Positions 35,335-44,949 of a stretch of DNA of 49,110 nucleotides are shown here, piece after piece. The notes under the pieces were generated by a model. It did no database searches, was not told the DNA's origin, and worked only from the letters and a program-made list of their open reading frames with translations. The translations under genes and the position numbers were made by a program. This DNA is from Candidatus Pelagibacter sp. Lineage in GTDB: Bacteria; Pseudomonadota; Alphaproteobacteria; Pelagibacterales; Pelagibacteraceae. Position 1 is the stretch's first letter; every line of letters starts with the position of its first letter. The DNA lies in assembly GCA_028225715.1 (NCBI GenBank), contig JAOIXS010000006.1:1-49110 (forward strand). The letters run 5' to 3'.

Positions 35335-36629
35335 TGAAAAAAATAATTTTAATACTATTCTCAGTTTTATTTTTAAATCAGCAGGTATTAGCGGTAACTT
35401 TATTTGAAGCCCTTACAGAGGCTTATAAAAACAATACTGACTTAAATGCAGAAAGAGAAAATATCAATATTTCTGAAGAAGATTTAAAAATTTCAAAAAG
35501 TAATTACTTGCCCACTGTCACAATCTCTGGAAGTAAAAGTCAAGAAGACACAAGTAAATTGACTAATAGATCTGGTGTTGAACAGTCAGTTAATGATGTT
35601 GATCCTTCTACCCAATCTATAAAAATTGAACAAACATTGATAGACTTTGGTAGAAATGCTGATGTTCAAAAAAATCAAATTGGAATTAGGCTTGCGGCAG
35701 TAAAATTATTAAAAAAAGAACAAGAAGTTTTATTAAAAGCAATTGAAGCTTATTCAGGATTGGTATTAGCTAATAAAAAATTAAAGATTAATCAAAGTAA
35801 TCTTAGTTTGTTAGAGCGACAAGTTGAAACTAATAAAGCCAGACTTGAAAGAGGTCAAATTACTTTATCTGATTTAGCTCAATCTGAGTCTTCACTAGCT
35901 GGAGCTCAAGCAAATTTTATTCAATCTAAAAATGAAATCATATCTAGTAAACTTAACTATGAAAATGTCATTGGACCAATTGCAGATATAAATAGCTTGA
36001 ATAATAATTTTGATATTAAGCTTATGCTTCCAGATAATTTGAGTGATGCGATAGATAAATCAAAAAAATATAATCCAGAATTAATTATTGCAAAATTAGA
36101 ATATGAACAATCAGAAAAAGATGTGCTTATTTCACGATCTGATTTATCTCCTTCAGCAAAACTTTCTTATGAGAATTCTAAATCCCAAGATTTGAGCTCA
36201 TCATATGATGAACGTGATAAAAATATTTTAAAAGCAACTGTTACTTGGCCAATATATTCAGGTGGAAAAAATAGAGCTTCATTGAACAAAAGTCGAAACC
36301 TACAAAACAGAAAAAAATTATTATTAAACAGTGCTACAAAAGCTAATAACAGCAATGTAGCAATCTCATGGTCCACACTTCAATCTTCAAAAAGTTTATT
36401 AAATTCGGTTAACTCTCAAGTTAAAGCAGCTGAGATTGCAAACGAAGGGATAACAGTTGAGTATGAAACTGGCCTTGGAAGATCTACACTCGATGTTATT
36501 CAGTCAAACTCAATTTTATTAAGTTCAAAAATAAGCCTAGCAGATTCTGAAAGAAATTATTTACTTTCACAATTCAAACTTCTTCAAGCTATTGGTTTGC
36601 TGAATAGTAATTACTTAAAAATACAGTAA
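35334..36629 (+). CDS. tolC: TolC-family outer membrane efflux protein
   Basis: The 431-aa protein has a signal peptide (MKKIILILFSVLFLNQQVLA) and the duplicated helical TolC architecture: TLFEALTEAYKNNTDLNAERENI near the N terminus and a second repeat from about residue 230. LERGQITLSDLAQSESSLA and YETGLGRSTLDVIQSNSIL are the equivalent TolC motifs in each half. It would form the outer-membrane exit duct of a tripartite efflux pump or type I secretion system. No inner-membrane partner is adjacent. Confidence 0.88.
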   Translation: MKKIILILFSVLFLNQQVLAVTLFEALTEAYKNNTDLNAERENINISEEDLKISKSNYLPTVTISGSKSQEDTSKLTNRSGVEQSVNDVDPSTQSIKIEQTLIDFGRNADVQKNQIGIRLAAVKLLKKEQEVLLKAIEAYSGLVLANKKLKINQSNLSLLERQVETNKARLERGQITLSDLAQSESSLAGAQANFIQSKNEIISSKLNYENVIGPIADINSLNNNFDIKLMLPDNLSDAIDKSKKYNPELIIAKLEYEQSEKDVLISRSDLSPSAKLSYENSKSQDLSSSYDERDKNILKATVTWPIYSGGKNRASLNKSRNLQNRKKLLLNSATKANNSNVAISWSTLQSSKSLLNSVNSQVKAAEIANEGITVEYETGLGRSTLDVIQSNSILLSSKISLADSERNYLLSQFKLLQAIGLLNSNYLKIQ

Positions 36630-36660
36630 TTGTGCCATTTTATCATAAAAAAAATAACTA

Positions 36661-36688
36661 TTGAAAATAAGAACAAAATGTGTACATT
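36661..36688 (+). promoter_or_regulatory. Candidate recA promoter with overlapping LexA-like box
   Basis: TTGAAA (36661-36666) and TACATT (36683-36688) lie 16 bp apart. Between them GAACAAAATGTGTAC (36671-36685) resembles the SOS box GAAC-N7-GAAC with one mismatch, and shares GAACAAAA with the umuD operator read on its coding strand. LexA bound here would block the promoter. The second half-site mismatch keeps this tentative. Confidence 0.45.
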
Positions 36689-36733
36689 TAACACACGATT
36701 CGAACACTAATTATTTAATAAAAAAGGCATAAA

Positions 36734-37882
36734 ATGACTAAAAACAACCTAAAAGTAGTTAAATCTACAAAAGCACAACAAGCAGAAGGCAACGAAAAAA
36801 ACAAAGCTTTAGACGCGGCAATGAGCCAAATTATCGATAATTTTGGAAAAGGATCAGTGATGAAACTTGGCCAAAGAAGAGCAATGGACGTCGAGTCAGT
36901 TTCAACTGGATCATTAAGCTTAGATGTAGCGCTTGGAATAGGTGGCCTACCAAAAGGAAGAGTTATTGAAGTCTATGGACCAGAATCATCTGGTAAAACA
37001 ACTTTAGCATTACAAGTATTAGCAGAGGCTCAAAAAGTTGGAGGAATATGTGCGTTTATAGATGCAGAGCACGCTTTAGATCCAGTATATGCAAAAAAAC
37101 TTGGTGTAGATACTGAAGAATTATTAATTTCACAACCTGATACTGGTGAGCAAGCTTTAGAAATAGCTGATACGCTAGTTAAATCAGGGTCAATTTCAGT
37201 AATTGTAGTTGATTCAGTTGCAGCATTAACTCCAAGAGCAGAAATTGAAGGAGAAATGGGAGATCACCATGTTGGACTTCAATCAAGATTAATGAGTCAA
37301 GCTTTAAGAAAATTAACAGGTTCAATCTCAAGCACAAACACTATGATGATTTTTATAAATCAAATTAGAATGAAAATTGGAGTTATGTTTGGAAGTCCAG
37401 AAACTACTTCAGGTGGAAATGCGCTTAAGTTTTATTCATCTGTAAGAATGGATATTAGAAGAATAGGTGCAATTAAAAATGGAGATGAAATCATTGGAAA
37501 CTCTACAAGAGTTAAAGTGGTTAAAAATAAAGTAGCACCTCCATTTAAAGTTGTTGAGTTTGACCTTATGTATGGAAAAGGGATTAGTAAAGTTGGTGAA
37601 TTAGTTGACCTTGGAGCAAAAGCTGGCATAGTTGAGAAATCTGGTGCGTGGTATGCTTACAAAGGTGAAAAAATTGGCCAAGGAAGAGAAAATGCTAAAA
37701 TTTACCTAGAAGAAAATCCAAAAATTGCTGCAGAAATAGAAATGGCAATAAGAGAAAAAGCTGGAGTAATAGCAAAAAAAATTGAGGGAAATCCACTTGA
37801 TCCAGAGAAAGCTGCAAAAGATCAAATAGAAGACCCTAAGGTGGAAATCAAAGAAGAAACTACACCATCAAAAAAGAATTAG
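36734..37882 (+). CDS. recA: Recombinase RecA
   Basis: RecA is the DNA strand-exchange ATPase and the co-protease for LexA and UmuD. The 382-aa protein has Walker [14 protein letters not shown] near residue 78, [13 protein letters not shown], the L1/L2 loop region with [12 protein letters not shown] and [12 protein letters not shown], and an acidic/lysine-rich C-terminal tail ([18 protein letters not shown]). It is full length. The same window also encodes its client UmuD. An AGG lies shortly before the ATG, and a strong terminator follows. Confidence 0.98.
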   Translation: MTKNNLKVVKSTKAQQAEGNEKNKALDAAMSQIIDNFGKGSVMKLGQRRAMDVESVSTGSLSLDVALGIGGLPKGRVIEVYGPESSGKTTLALQVLAEAQKVGGICAFIDAEHALDPVYAKKLGVDTEELLISQPDTGEQALEIADTLVKSGSISVIVVDSVAALTPRAEIEGEMGDHHVGLQSRLMSQALRKLTGSISSTNTMMIFINQIRMKIGVMFGSPETTSGGNALKFYSSVRMDIRRIGAIKNGDEIIGNSTRVKVVKNKVAPPFKVVEFDLMYGKGISKVGELVDLGAKAGIVEKSGAWYAYKGEKIGQGRENAKIYLEENPKIAAEIEMAIREKAGVIAKKIEGNPLDPEKAAKDQIEDPKVEIKEETTPSKKN

Positions 37883-37910
37883 TTAAAGTAAAGTCATCTT
37901 TAATTATTAA

Positions 37911-37937
37911 AAGGCGCTTAATTTAAGCGCCTTTTTT
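37911..37937 (+). terminator. Rho-independent terminator after recA
   Basis: A perfect 10-bp stem (AAGGCGCTTA at 37911-37920 and TAAGCGCCTT at 37924-37933) with a 3-base loop is followed by T residues to 37937. It begins 29 bases after the recA stop and isolates recA from alaS. Confidence 0.92.
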
Positions 37938-37985
37938 CCCTTACAGTTATATAGACATCAAATAAAAAAGCTGTATTTTAAAAAT

Positions 37986-40655
37986 ATGGCTGACAAAACA
38001 CTAAATCAAATTAGAACAACTTTTCTAGATTATTTTGAAAAAAATGATCACAAGATAGTTGATTCTAGTAATTTAGTACCAAATAATGATCCAACATTAA
38101 TGTTTGCAAATTCAGGGATGGTACAATTTAAAAATGTATTTACTGGTTTAGAAAAAAGAGATTATGTAAGAGCAACAACCTCACAGAAGTGTGTAAGAGC
38201 AGGCGGCAAGCATAACGATCTTGAAAATGTAGGCTACACACCAAGGCACCATACATTTTTTGAAATGCTGGGAAACTTTTCATTTGGAGATTATTTTAAA
38301 GAGGAGGCAATCAGTTATGCATGGAATTTAATAACTAAAGAGTTTGGAATTGATAAAAACCGTCTTTATGTAACAGTTTACCATAACGACGAAGAAGCAT
38401 TCAACTTTTGGAAGAAAATAGCTGGTTTTAGTGATGATAGAATAATCAAGATATCAACATCAGATAACTTTTGGTCTATGGGCGATACGGGACCTTGTGG
38501 ACCATGTTCTGAAATATTTTATGATCATGGAGATCATTTAGAAGGTGGCTTACCTGGTACTAAAAATGAAGATGGCAACCGGTTTATAGAAATATGGAAT
38601 TTAGTATTCATGCAATATGAGCAAATTTCAAAAGATAAGAGAATAAATTTACCAAAACCATCTGTGGATACCGGTATGGGTCTTGAGAGAATAGCTGCAC
38701 TATTACAAGGAACACATGATAACTATGAAACAGATCATTTTAAAAAACTAATACTATCTGCATCTGAGACATTAAACGTTAAGGTAGATGAAGTTAATCA
38801 ATCTAGCTTTAGAGTAATCGCAGATCATTTACGAGCAAGTTCATTCTTATTAGCAGAAGGAGTTTTGCCATCAAATGAAGGTAGAGGATACGTTCTTAGA
38901 AGAATTATGAGACGTGGAATGAGACACTCACATTTACTAGGTTCCAAGAAACCAGTCTTCTATAATATTTTTAAAACGCTTCTAGAAGAAATGTCTAACA
39001 ATTATCCTGAGTTAGAAAGAGCACAATCTTTAATTAAAGAAACTTTAAAAACAGAAGAGGAAAAGTTTTTAGTTTTATTGGATAGAGGAATAAAAATATT
39101 AAATGAAGAGTTAGAGAAAGTAGAAAAAATATTACCTGGTGAAGTAGCATTTAAACTTTATGATACATTTGGTTTTCCATTGGATTTAACTGAAGATATT
39201 TTGAAAAATAAATCATTGACTGTCGATGGTGATAAGTTTGATTTATTAATGAAAGAAAGTAAAGAATTAGCAAAAAAAAATTGGAAGGGATCAGGAGATA
39301 GTTCAGTTGATCAAATATGGTTTGATATAAAAGATCGCCTAGGCACAACTGATTTTTTAGGATATTCTACAGACAAAGCAGAAGGTGTAGTCACTTTGAT
39401 CCTTAAAAATAATAAAGAGGTTCAAGATTTACAAGAAAATGATGAAGGAATTATAATTACAAACCAAACCCCTTTTTATGGTGAGTCAGGAGGACAAGTT
39501 GCAGATACTGGAATAATCTCTAATGAGGCTTTTGAATTTGAAGTGTCTGACGTTCAAAAAAAAATAGGGGATTTATTTACTCATTACGGAAAAGTTAAAA
39601 AAGGTTCAGTTAAATTAAAAGACAGTGTTGAATTAAAAATAGACACACAGAGAAGAAACAATATTAGAGCTTACCATTCTGCTACTCATTTATTACACGA
39701 AGCATTAAGAAGAGTTTTGGGTGAGCATGTAACTCAAAAAGGATCTTTAGTTCAATCTGATCGATTAAGATTTGATTTTAGTCATATGAAACCTATCTCA
39801 GAAGAAGAGATGGGAAAAATTGAACATTATGTTAACTCAATAATTCAAAAAAAATCAGAGGTTAAAACAAGAATAATGACACCTAAAGAAGCTGTTACGA
39901 ACGGTGCATTAGCTTTATTTGGTGAAAAATATGGTGATGAAGTGAGAGTTTTGTCTATGGGGGACGAAAATGGTAAATTTTTTTCAACAGAACTATGTGG
40001 AGGAACGCACGTTGTAAATACAGCTGACATTGGAAAATTCAAAATTATAAACCAATCATCAATTGCAGCAGGTGTAAGAAGAATTGAAGCATTGAGAGAC
40101 ACGCAGTTAGTTGATTTTTTAAAAGAAAAAGAAAACTTGTCTAATCTGTCAGATCAAAAGAATGAGTCAGTTATAAAGGAATTAGAGACAAAGATTATTG
40201 AATTAGGAGGAAAACCAAATCTTCAAAATAATAATCAACTAGCCTTAATAAAAGATCTTAATAAACAGTATGATCAACTTTCTGTTAACTCAATATTGAA
40301 AGATAAAGAAAAAAATAAAATCAATGATCAAATTATTAATGGACTTAAAGTTAGATTTCAAAATATAATAGATTTACCATTTAAAGATCTACGTAAGCTA
40401 ATTGATGAAGGCAAAAAAGAAATTGGTGAAGGAATAGTAATAATTTATGCAATCAATGATAATAAAGTTGGATTAGCTGTAGGTGTTACCAAAACATTAG
40501 AAGATAAATTTGATGCTGTAAAAATTGTTAGAGCTGGTTCAGAAGTTATTGGTGGTAAAGGTGGTGGTGGAAGAGCTGATTTTGCACAAGCTGGTGGAAC
40601 ATTACCTGATAAAATTGAAGAGTCTTTTGAAAATATTAAAAAATTAATTAATTAA
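37986..40655 (+). CDS. alaS: Alanyl-tRNA synthetase
   Basis: AlaRS charges tRNA-Ala. The 889-aa protein contains the catalytic core ([13 protein letters not shown] near residue 38, [19 protein letters not shown] near residue 85), an editing domain with zinc ligands [11 protein letters not shown] and CGGTHV, and a C-terminal DHHA1 domain with [16 protein letters not shown]. It is complete. It ends eight bases into the convergent icd gene. RecA followed by alaS is a common alphaproteobacterial order. Confidence 0.98.
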   Translation: MADKTLNQIRTTFLDYFEKNDHKIVDSSNLVPNNDPTLMFANSGMVQFKNVFTGLEKRDYVRATTSQKCVRAGGKHNDLENVGYTPRHHTFFEMLGNFSFGDYFKEEAISYAWNLITKEFGIDKNRLYVTVYHNDEEAFNFWKKIAGFSDDRIIKISTSDNFWSMGDTGPCGPCSEIFYDHGDHLEGGLPGTKNEDGNRFIEIWNLVFMQYEQISKDKRINLPKPSVDTGMGLERIAALLQGTHDNYETDHFKKLILSASETLNVKVDEVNQSSFRVIADHLRASSFLLAEGVLPSNEGRGYVLRRIMRRGMRHSHLLGSKKPVFYNIFKTLLEEMSNNYPELERAQSLIKETLKTEEEKFLVLLDRGIKILNEELEKVEKILPGEVAFKLYDTFGFPLDLTEDILKNKSLTVDGDKFDLLMKESKELAKKNWKGSGDSSVDQIWFDIKDRLGTTDFLGYSTDKAEGVVTLILKNNKEVQDLQENDEGIIITNQTPFYGESGGQVADTGIISNEAFEFEVSDVQKKIGDLFTHYGKVKKGSVKLKDSVELKIDTQRRNNIRAYHSATHLLHEALRRVLGEHVTQKGSLVQSDRLRFDFSHMKPISEEEMGKIEHYVNSIIQKKSEVKTRIMTPKEAVTNGALALFGEKYGDEVRVLSMGDENGKFFSTELCGGTHVVNTADIGKFKIINQSSIAAGVRRIEALRDTQLVDFLKEKENLSNLSDQKNESVIKELETKIIELGGKPNLQNNNQLALIKDLNKQYDQLSVNSILKDKEKNKINDQIINGLKVRFQNIIDLPFKDLRKLIDEGKKEIGEGIVIIYAINDNKVGLAVGVTKTLEDKFDAVKIVRAGSEVIGGKGGGGRADFAQAGGTLPDKIEESFENIKKLIN

Positions 40656-41862
40656 GCTTTTTCTTAAGCTGACCATCCAACTCATCTAAAAATTGATTAG
40701 TAGTTAAGTAATTACTTGATGGTCCAATTAAAATTGCTAAATCTTTTGTCATCGATCCATTTTCAACACAGTCAATACAAACTTTCTCCAATGTAGTTGA
40801 AAATTTAATCAAATCTTCATTACCATCTAATTTTCCTCTGTGAGATAAACCTCTAGTCCAAGCAAAAATTGATGCAATTGGATTAGTAGAAGTTTCTTTA
40901 CCTTCTTGATGCATTCTGTAGTGTCTAGTCACTGTTCCATGAGCTGCTTCAGCTTCCATAGTCTTTCCATCGGGTGCAAGAAGAACGCTTGTCATTAACC
41001 CTAACGATCCATAACCTTGAGCTACAGTATCTGATTGAACATCTCCATCATAATTTTTACAAGCCCAAATATATTTACCACTCCATTTCATTGCACAAGC
41101 AACCATGTCATCAATTAGTCTATGCTCATAAGTGATGTTAAGCTTATCAAAATCAGATTTAAATTCTTTATCAAAAATATCTTGGAAGATATCTTTAAAT
41201 CTACCATCATAAATCTTTAAAATAGTATTTTTAGTAGAAAGATACACAGGCCATTTTTTAATTATTCCATAGTTAAAGCAAGATCTTGCAAAGTCCTCTA
41301 TAGATTTATCTAAATTGTACATTGATAAAGCAATTCCCGGTCCAGGAAAATTAAAGACTTCATATTTAATTTCATCACTACCATCCTCTGCAGTCCATTT
41401 AACTTCCATTTTACCTTTACCAGGGACCTTAAAATCTGTAGCTCTATATTGATCACCAAAAGCATGTCTTCCAATAATTAAGGGATCTGTCCAAGTTGGA
41501 ACAAGTTTTGGAATATTTTTACAAATTATGGGCTCTCTGAAAACTGTACCTCCAAGAATATTTCGGATACTTCCATTTGGAGATCTCCACATTTTTTTTA
41601 ACTTAAACTCTTCAACACGAGCTTCATCTGCAGTAATTGTTGCACATTTTATACCAACGTTATGCTCTTTAATTGCCTTAGCAGAATCAATTGTTATTTG
41701 ATCGTCTGTATCGTCACGGCTTTTCATGCCGAGATCGTAGTATTTAATATCCAAATCTAAATATGGCAAAATCAGTTTGCTTTTAATGAATTCCCAAATG
41801 ACTCTAGTCATTTCATCCCCATCTAGTTCAACAACTGGATTTTTAACCTTTATTTTAGCCAT
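40648..41862 (-). CDS. icd: Isocitrate dehydrogenase (NADP-dependent, eukaryotic-like type)
   Basis: This TCA enzyme converts isocitrate to 2-oxoglutarate. The 404-aa length and sequence ([77 protein letters not shown]) fit the homodimeric subfamily II NADP-IDH found in eukaryotes and many alphaproteobacteria rather than E. coli Icd. It is transcribed divergently from psd across 77 bp. Confidence 0.95.
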   Translation of the reverse strand: MAKIKVKNPVVELDGDEMTRVIWEFIKSKLILPYLDLDIKYYDLGMKSRDDTDDQITIDSAKAIKEHNVGIKCATITADEARVEEFKLKKMWRSPNGSIRNILGGTVFREPIICKNIPKLVPTWTDPLIIGRHAFGDQYRATDFKVPGKGKMEVKWTAEDGSDEIKYEVFNFPGPGIALSMYNLDKSIEDFARSCFNYGIIKKWPVYLSTKNTILKIYDGRFKDIFQDIFDKEFKSDFDKLNITYEHRLIDDMVACAMKWSGKYIWACKNYDGDVQSDTVAQGYGSLGLMTSVLLAPDGKTMEAEAAHGTVTRHYRMHQEGKETSTNPIASIFAWTRGLSHRGKLDGNEDLIKFSTTLEKVCIDCVENGSMTKDLAILIGPSSNYLTTNQFLDELDGQLKKKLN

Positions 41863-41939
41863 AAATGAATAATATATATTAGTAATTGTAATTTAGTGCT
41901 TTATATACATATTAATAAAAAATTATCAAATATAAGCTT

Positions 41940-42587
41940 ATGTTAGAGAAAATTTTCCCAAAAATTCATTCTGAAGGATACAAATTTTTAGCTATAGCTA
42001 TTATTGCAACAATTATTCTATATTTCCTTAGCACCTTTCTGGGATTAGTTGGCCTAGTATTATCTATATGGGTATATTATTTTTTTAGAGACCCTGAACG
42101 GATCTCAATTAACGATGAAAATTACCTAACAAGTCCAGCAGATGGTGAGGTTTTAATGGTTCATGAGGTTGATGGACCAAAAGAATTAGGTCTAGAAGAT
42201 AGAAAATTCACTAAGATTAGTATTTTTATGAACGTATTTGATTGTCATGTAAATAGAACTCCTTGTGAAGGTAAAATTTCAGAAATACTTTATAAGCCTG
42301 GAAAATTTTTAAATGCATCTCTTGATAAAGCAAGTGAAGACAATGAAAGAAATTATTACAAGATAACAAATAGCCATGAAGAAGAAGTTATTGTTGTTCA
42401 GATCGCAGGTTTAATTGCCAGAAGAATTGTTTGTGAATCTTCAAAAGATCAAGAATTGCAACAAGGTGAAAGAATTGGAATGATAAGATTTGGAAGTAGA
42501 GCTGATGTTTATTTTGAAAATTATGAAACGTTAGTTAAAGTAGGACAAAAGACAATTGCTGGTGAAACACTATTAGCTAAAAGGTAG
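41940..42587 (+). CDS. psd: Phosphatidylserine decarboxylase, short form
   Basis: PSD makes phosphatidylethanolamine from phosphatidylserine. The 215-aa protein is the short form, with N-terminal hydrophobic helices, the block SPADGEVLMVHEVDG near residue 62, FMNVFDCHVNRTP near residue 95, and the autocleavage site in RFGSRADVY near residue 181, where Gly-Ser cleavage produces the pyruvoyl group. It is followed by pssA after three bases, a standard phospholipid operon. Confidence 0.93.
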   Translation: MLEKIFPKIHSEGYKFLAIAIIATIILYFLSTFLGLVGLVLSIWVYYFFRDPERISINDENYLTSPADGEVLMVHEVDGPKELGLEDRKFTKISIFMNVFDCHVNRTPCEGKISEILYKPGKFLNASLDKASEDNERNYYKITNSHEEEVIVVQIAGLIARRIVCESSKDQELQQGERIGMIRFGSRADVYFENYETLVKVGQKTIAGETLLAKR

Positions 42588-42590
42588 CTT

Positions 42591-43394
42591 ATGGAACAAC
42601 CTAAAAATAATTTTAAAATTGTATCAGATAAAAAAGCTAGAATGCTTTTACCTAATGCACTGACATTAATTAATGTATGTATTGGATTAAGTTCTATTAA
42701 ATTTGCATTAGATGCAAAGTATGAATTATCTATTATAGCTATTATTTTTGCAGCAATTTTTGATGCATTAGATGGCAGGGTTGCAAGGATGTTAAAAGGA
42801 ACTTCTCTAGTTGGAAAAGAATTAGACTCATTGGCAGATTTAATTAGCTTTGGAGTAGCTCCAGCATTTATAATGTATTTTTGGTCTTTAAATAATCTAG
42901 GTAAATTTGGTTGGTTACTTACAATGATTTTTGTAGTTTGTGTTGCCCTTAGACTTGCACGATTTAATGTAAGCTCAAACTCAGAGCCATCATGGAAAGA
43001 TAATTACTTTGAAGGCGTGCCGTCACCTGCAGGTGGAATTTTGGTATTGATGCCGTTAATATTATACCTAACTGAGATAGATTTAATCAATATTAACTTC
43101 AATATAGTAGTACCAACATTCTTTATTTTAATTTCATTTTTATTGATTAGTAAAGTTCCAACATTTGCTTTTAAAAAGATTTCCATACCACGTCATTTGA
43201 CAATTTTTGCATTATTTGGAGTTGTTTTATTTTTTGGACTTTTATTAATATACACATTTAAAGTTTTAGTTATTTGTGGATTAATCTATATTTGCTTAAT
43301 TCCGATTGGATACTTCAGTTATCAAAAAATTAATAAACAAAAAATTTTAAATGGTGAAAGTGACACAAAAGAAGATCTTGAAGACATACTATAG
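42591..43394 (+). CDS. pssA: CDP-diacylglycerol--serine O-phosphatidyltransferase
   Basis: This membrane enzyme makes phosphatidylserine. The 267-aa protein has the CDP-alcohol phosphotransferase signature in DALDGRVARMLKGTS...ELDSLADLISFG (residues about 58-89), with its four catalytic Asp residues, and several hydrophobic helices after it. The stop is immediately followed by the next gene's ATG. With psd upstream, it forms the two-step route to phosphatidylethanolamine. Confidence 0.93.
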   Translation: MEQPKNNFKIVSDKKARMLLPNALTLINVCIGLSSIKFALDAKYELSIIAIIFAAIFDALDGRVARMLKGTSLVGKELDSLADLISFGVAPAFIMYFWSLNNLGKFGWLLTMIFVVCVALRLARFNVSSNSEPSWKDNYFEGVPSPAGGILVLMPLILYLTEIDLININFNIVVPTFFILISFLLISKVPTFAFKKISIPRHLTIFALFGVVLFFGLLLIYTFKVLVICGLIYICLIPIGYFSYQKINKQKILNGESDTKEDLEDIL

Positions 43395-44306
43395 ATGAAA
43401 AAAAATGTAATTGTATCTCTCGCTGACTCAAATTACTTTGAATTACTTAATGAATTAGTCGATTCTATTAAAAGCTTTGAACAAAGCAAAGATACAGCAA
43501 TTTGTATTTTAGATGCTGGTTTATCTGAGCAACAAAAAAACATATTATCTAAAAAAGTAGACGAAATTAAATCAGCAGAATGGGATATTGATGTTCCAGC
43601 ATTTAAAGTAAAAGGAAGAGAATGGTTAAAGAGTCAAGTATCCAGAGCTTTCTTGCCAAAATATTTTCCTAGTTATGAAAAATTCTTGTGGATAGATTGT
43701 GACGCTTGGGTAGGGGATTGGAATTCAATAGAGCTTTATTTTAAAGCCTGTGATAATGGAAAATTGGGAATTACCCAAACTTTTACACCTGGATATAAAA
43801 TAATGTCTAAAGTTAATTGGATATTTGGACAATTAGCAATAATTAAATCTCAAAATTTTAAACATGCAATAAAATCAAAAATTGGAATAGATAAAGCTCG
43901 AAAACTTGCCTTTGCTCCACATATTAATATTGGGGTTTTTTCTTTAGAAAAAAATTCAGTTGGATGGATTACATGGCAAAAAAATTTAGAACAAACATTA
44001 AAAGCTGGAAATATTTTTGGATCAGAGCAATTAGCCATTAATATGTCGGTTTATATTGATGATCTTGAAACAGAATTTTTGCCACATAATTGTAACTGGT
44101 TAGTTAGTAATCTTTTGCCAAAATTTAATGAAAAAGAAAAAAGTTTTGTAGAGCCTTACCTACCCAATCATAAATTGGGTATAATACATCTTGCATCTGG
44201 AATTTGGGATGCTGATAAAGATATGAGACTGCATAAAGAGGTAAAGATTAATATTAAAACTTTAGAAAATAAGATTTTATCTAAAAGTTTAAGGTTTGGT
44301 CATTAA
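43395..44306 (+). CDS. GT8-like glycosyltransferase
   Basis: The 303-aa protein starts KNVIVSLADSNYFELLNELVDSI and has a metal-binding DxD motif in FLWIDCDAWVGDW near residue 101, plus HINIGVFSLEKN and a late LGIIHLASGIWD with the His typical of GT8 folds. This indicates a retaining GT-A glycosyltransferase, but donor and acceptor are unknown. It sits between pssA and rlmE with no intergenic bases on either side. A role in glycolipid or surface-sugar synthesis beside the phospholipid genes is an inference. Confidence 0.68.
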   Translation: MKKNVIVSLADSNYFELLNELVDSIKSFEQSKDTAICILDAGLSEQQKNILSKKVDEIKSAEWDIDVPAFKVKGREWLKSQVSRAFLPKYFPSYEKFLWIDCDAWVGDWNSIELYFKACDNGKLGITQTFTPGYKIMSKVNWIFGQLAIIKSQNFKHAIKSKIGIDKARKLAFAPHINIGVFSLEKNSVGWITWQKNLEQTLKAGNIFGSEQLAINMSVYIDDLETEFLPHNCNWLVSNLLPKFNEKEKSFVEPYLPNHKLGIIHLASGIWDADKDMRLHKEVKINIKTLENKILSKSLRFGH

Positions 44307-44918
44307 TTGAAAAAAAATAGAATTTCTAAAAATTGGATTAACAAACAAAAAAGAGATATTTATGTTAGGCAATCCCAAGTAGATGGTTATCGAGCTAGAT
44401 CAGCATATAAGCTGATAGAAATAGATGAAAAATTTAAAATATTCAAAAATGGAATATCAGTAATAGATTTAGGGGCGTCACCAGGTAGTTGGTCTCAATA
44501 TATTTCAAGAACAGTAAAAAGTGGAAGATTAGTTTCAATTGATCTAAAGGGGATGGAAGAAATTGAGAATACAATCCAAATTAAAGGTGATTTTACTGAC
44601 TTAGATTCTCAAGAAACAATAAAAGGTTTTTTTAAATCAAAAGTTGATGTTGTTGTCTCAGATATGGCTGTTAACACAACGGGGATAAAAGACATAGATG
44701 CGATTTATACAGGTGAACTTGCAATGGAAGCTATGAATTTCTCCAAAGAAATGCTGGTTAAAGAAGGACGATTTGTCTCTAAGATTTTTCTAGGCTCATC
44801 ATTTAACGAAATTGTTGCTTTAGGCAAAAAATTATTCAAAGAAGTTAAGGTATTTAAACCTAAGTCTAGCAGAAAAGAATCTAAGGAAAGTTTTATTATT
44901 TGTAAAATTTTAAGATAG
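44307..44918 (+). CDS. rlmE: 23S rRNA 2'-O-ribose methyltransferase (RlmE/FtsJ)
   Basis: RlmE methylates U2552 of 23S rRNA late in 50S assembly. The 203-aa Rossmann methyltransferase has the SAM motif DLGASPGSWSQY near residue 53. The K-D-K-E catalytic set is identifiable in ARSAYKL, VVSDMAVN, SKIFLGS and SKESFIIC. Translation begins with a TTG directly after the upstream stop; no in-frame ATG lies near the N terminus, and the conserved RSAYKL start would be lost otherwise. Confidence 0.93.
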   Translation: MKKNRISKNWINKQKRDIYVRQSQVDGYRARSAYKLIEIDEKFKIFKNGISVIDLGASPGSWSQYISRTVKSGRLVSIDLKGMEEIENTIQIKGDFTDLDSQETIKGFFKSKVDVVVSDMAVNTTGIKDIDAIYTGELAMEAMNFSKEMLVKEGRFVSKIFLGSSFNEIVALGKKLFKEVKVFKPKSSRKESKESFIICKILR

Positions 44919-44949
44919 AGACTTTTTTTTTGAAGGGAATCATATATAA

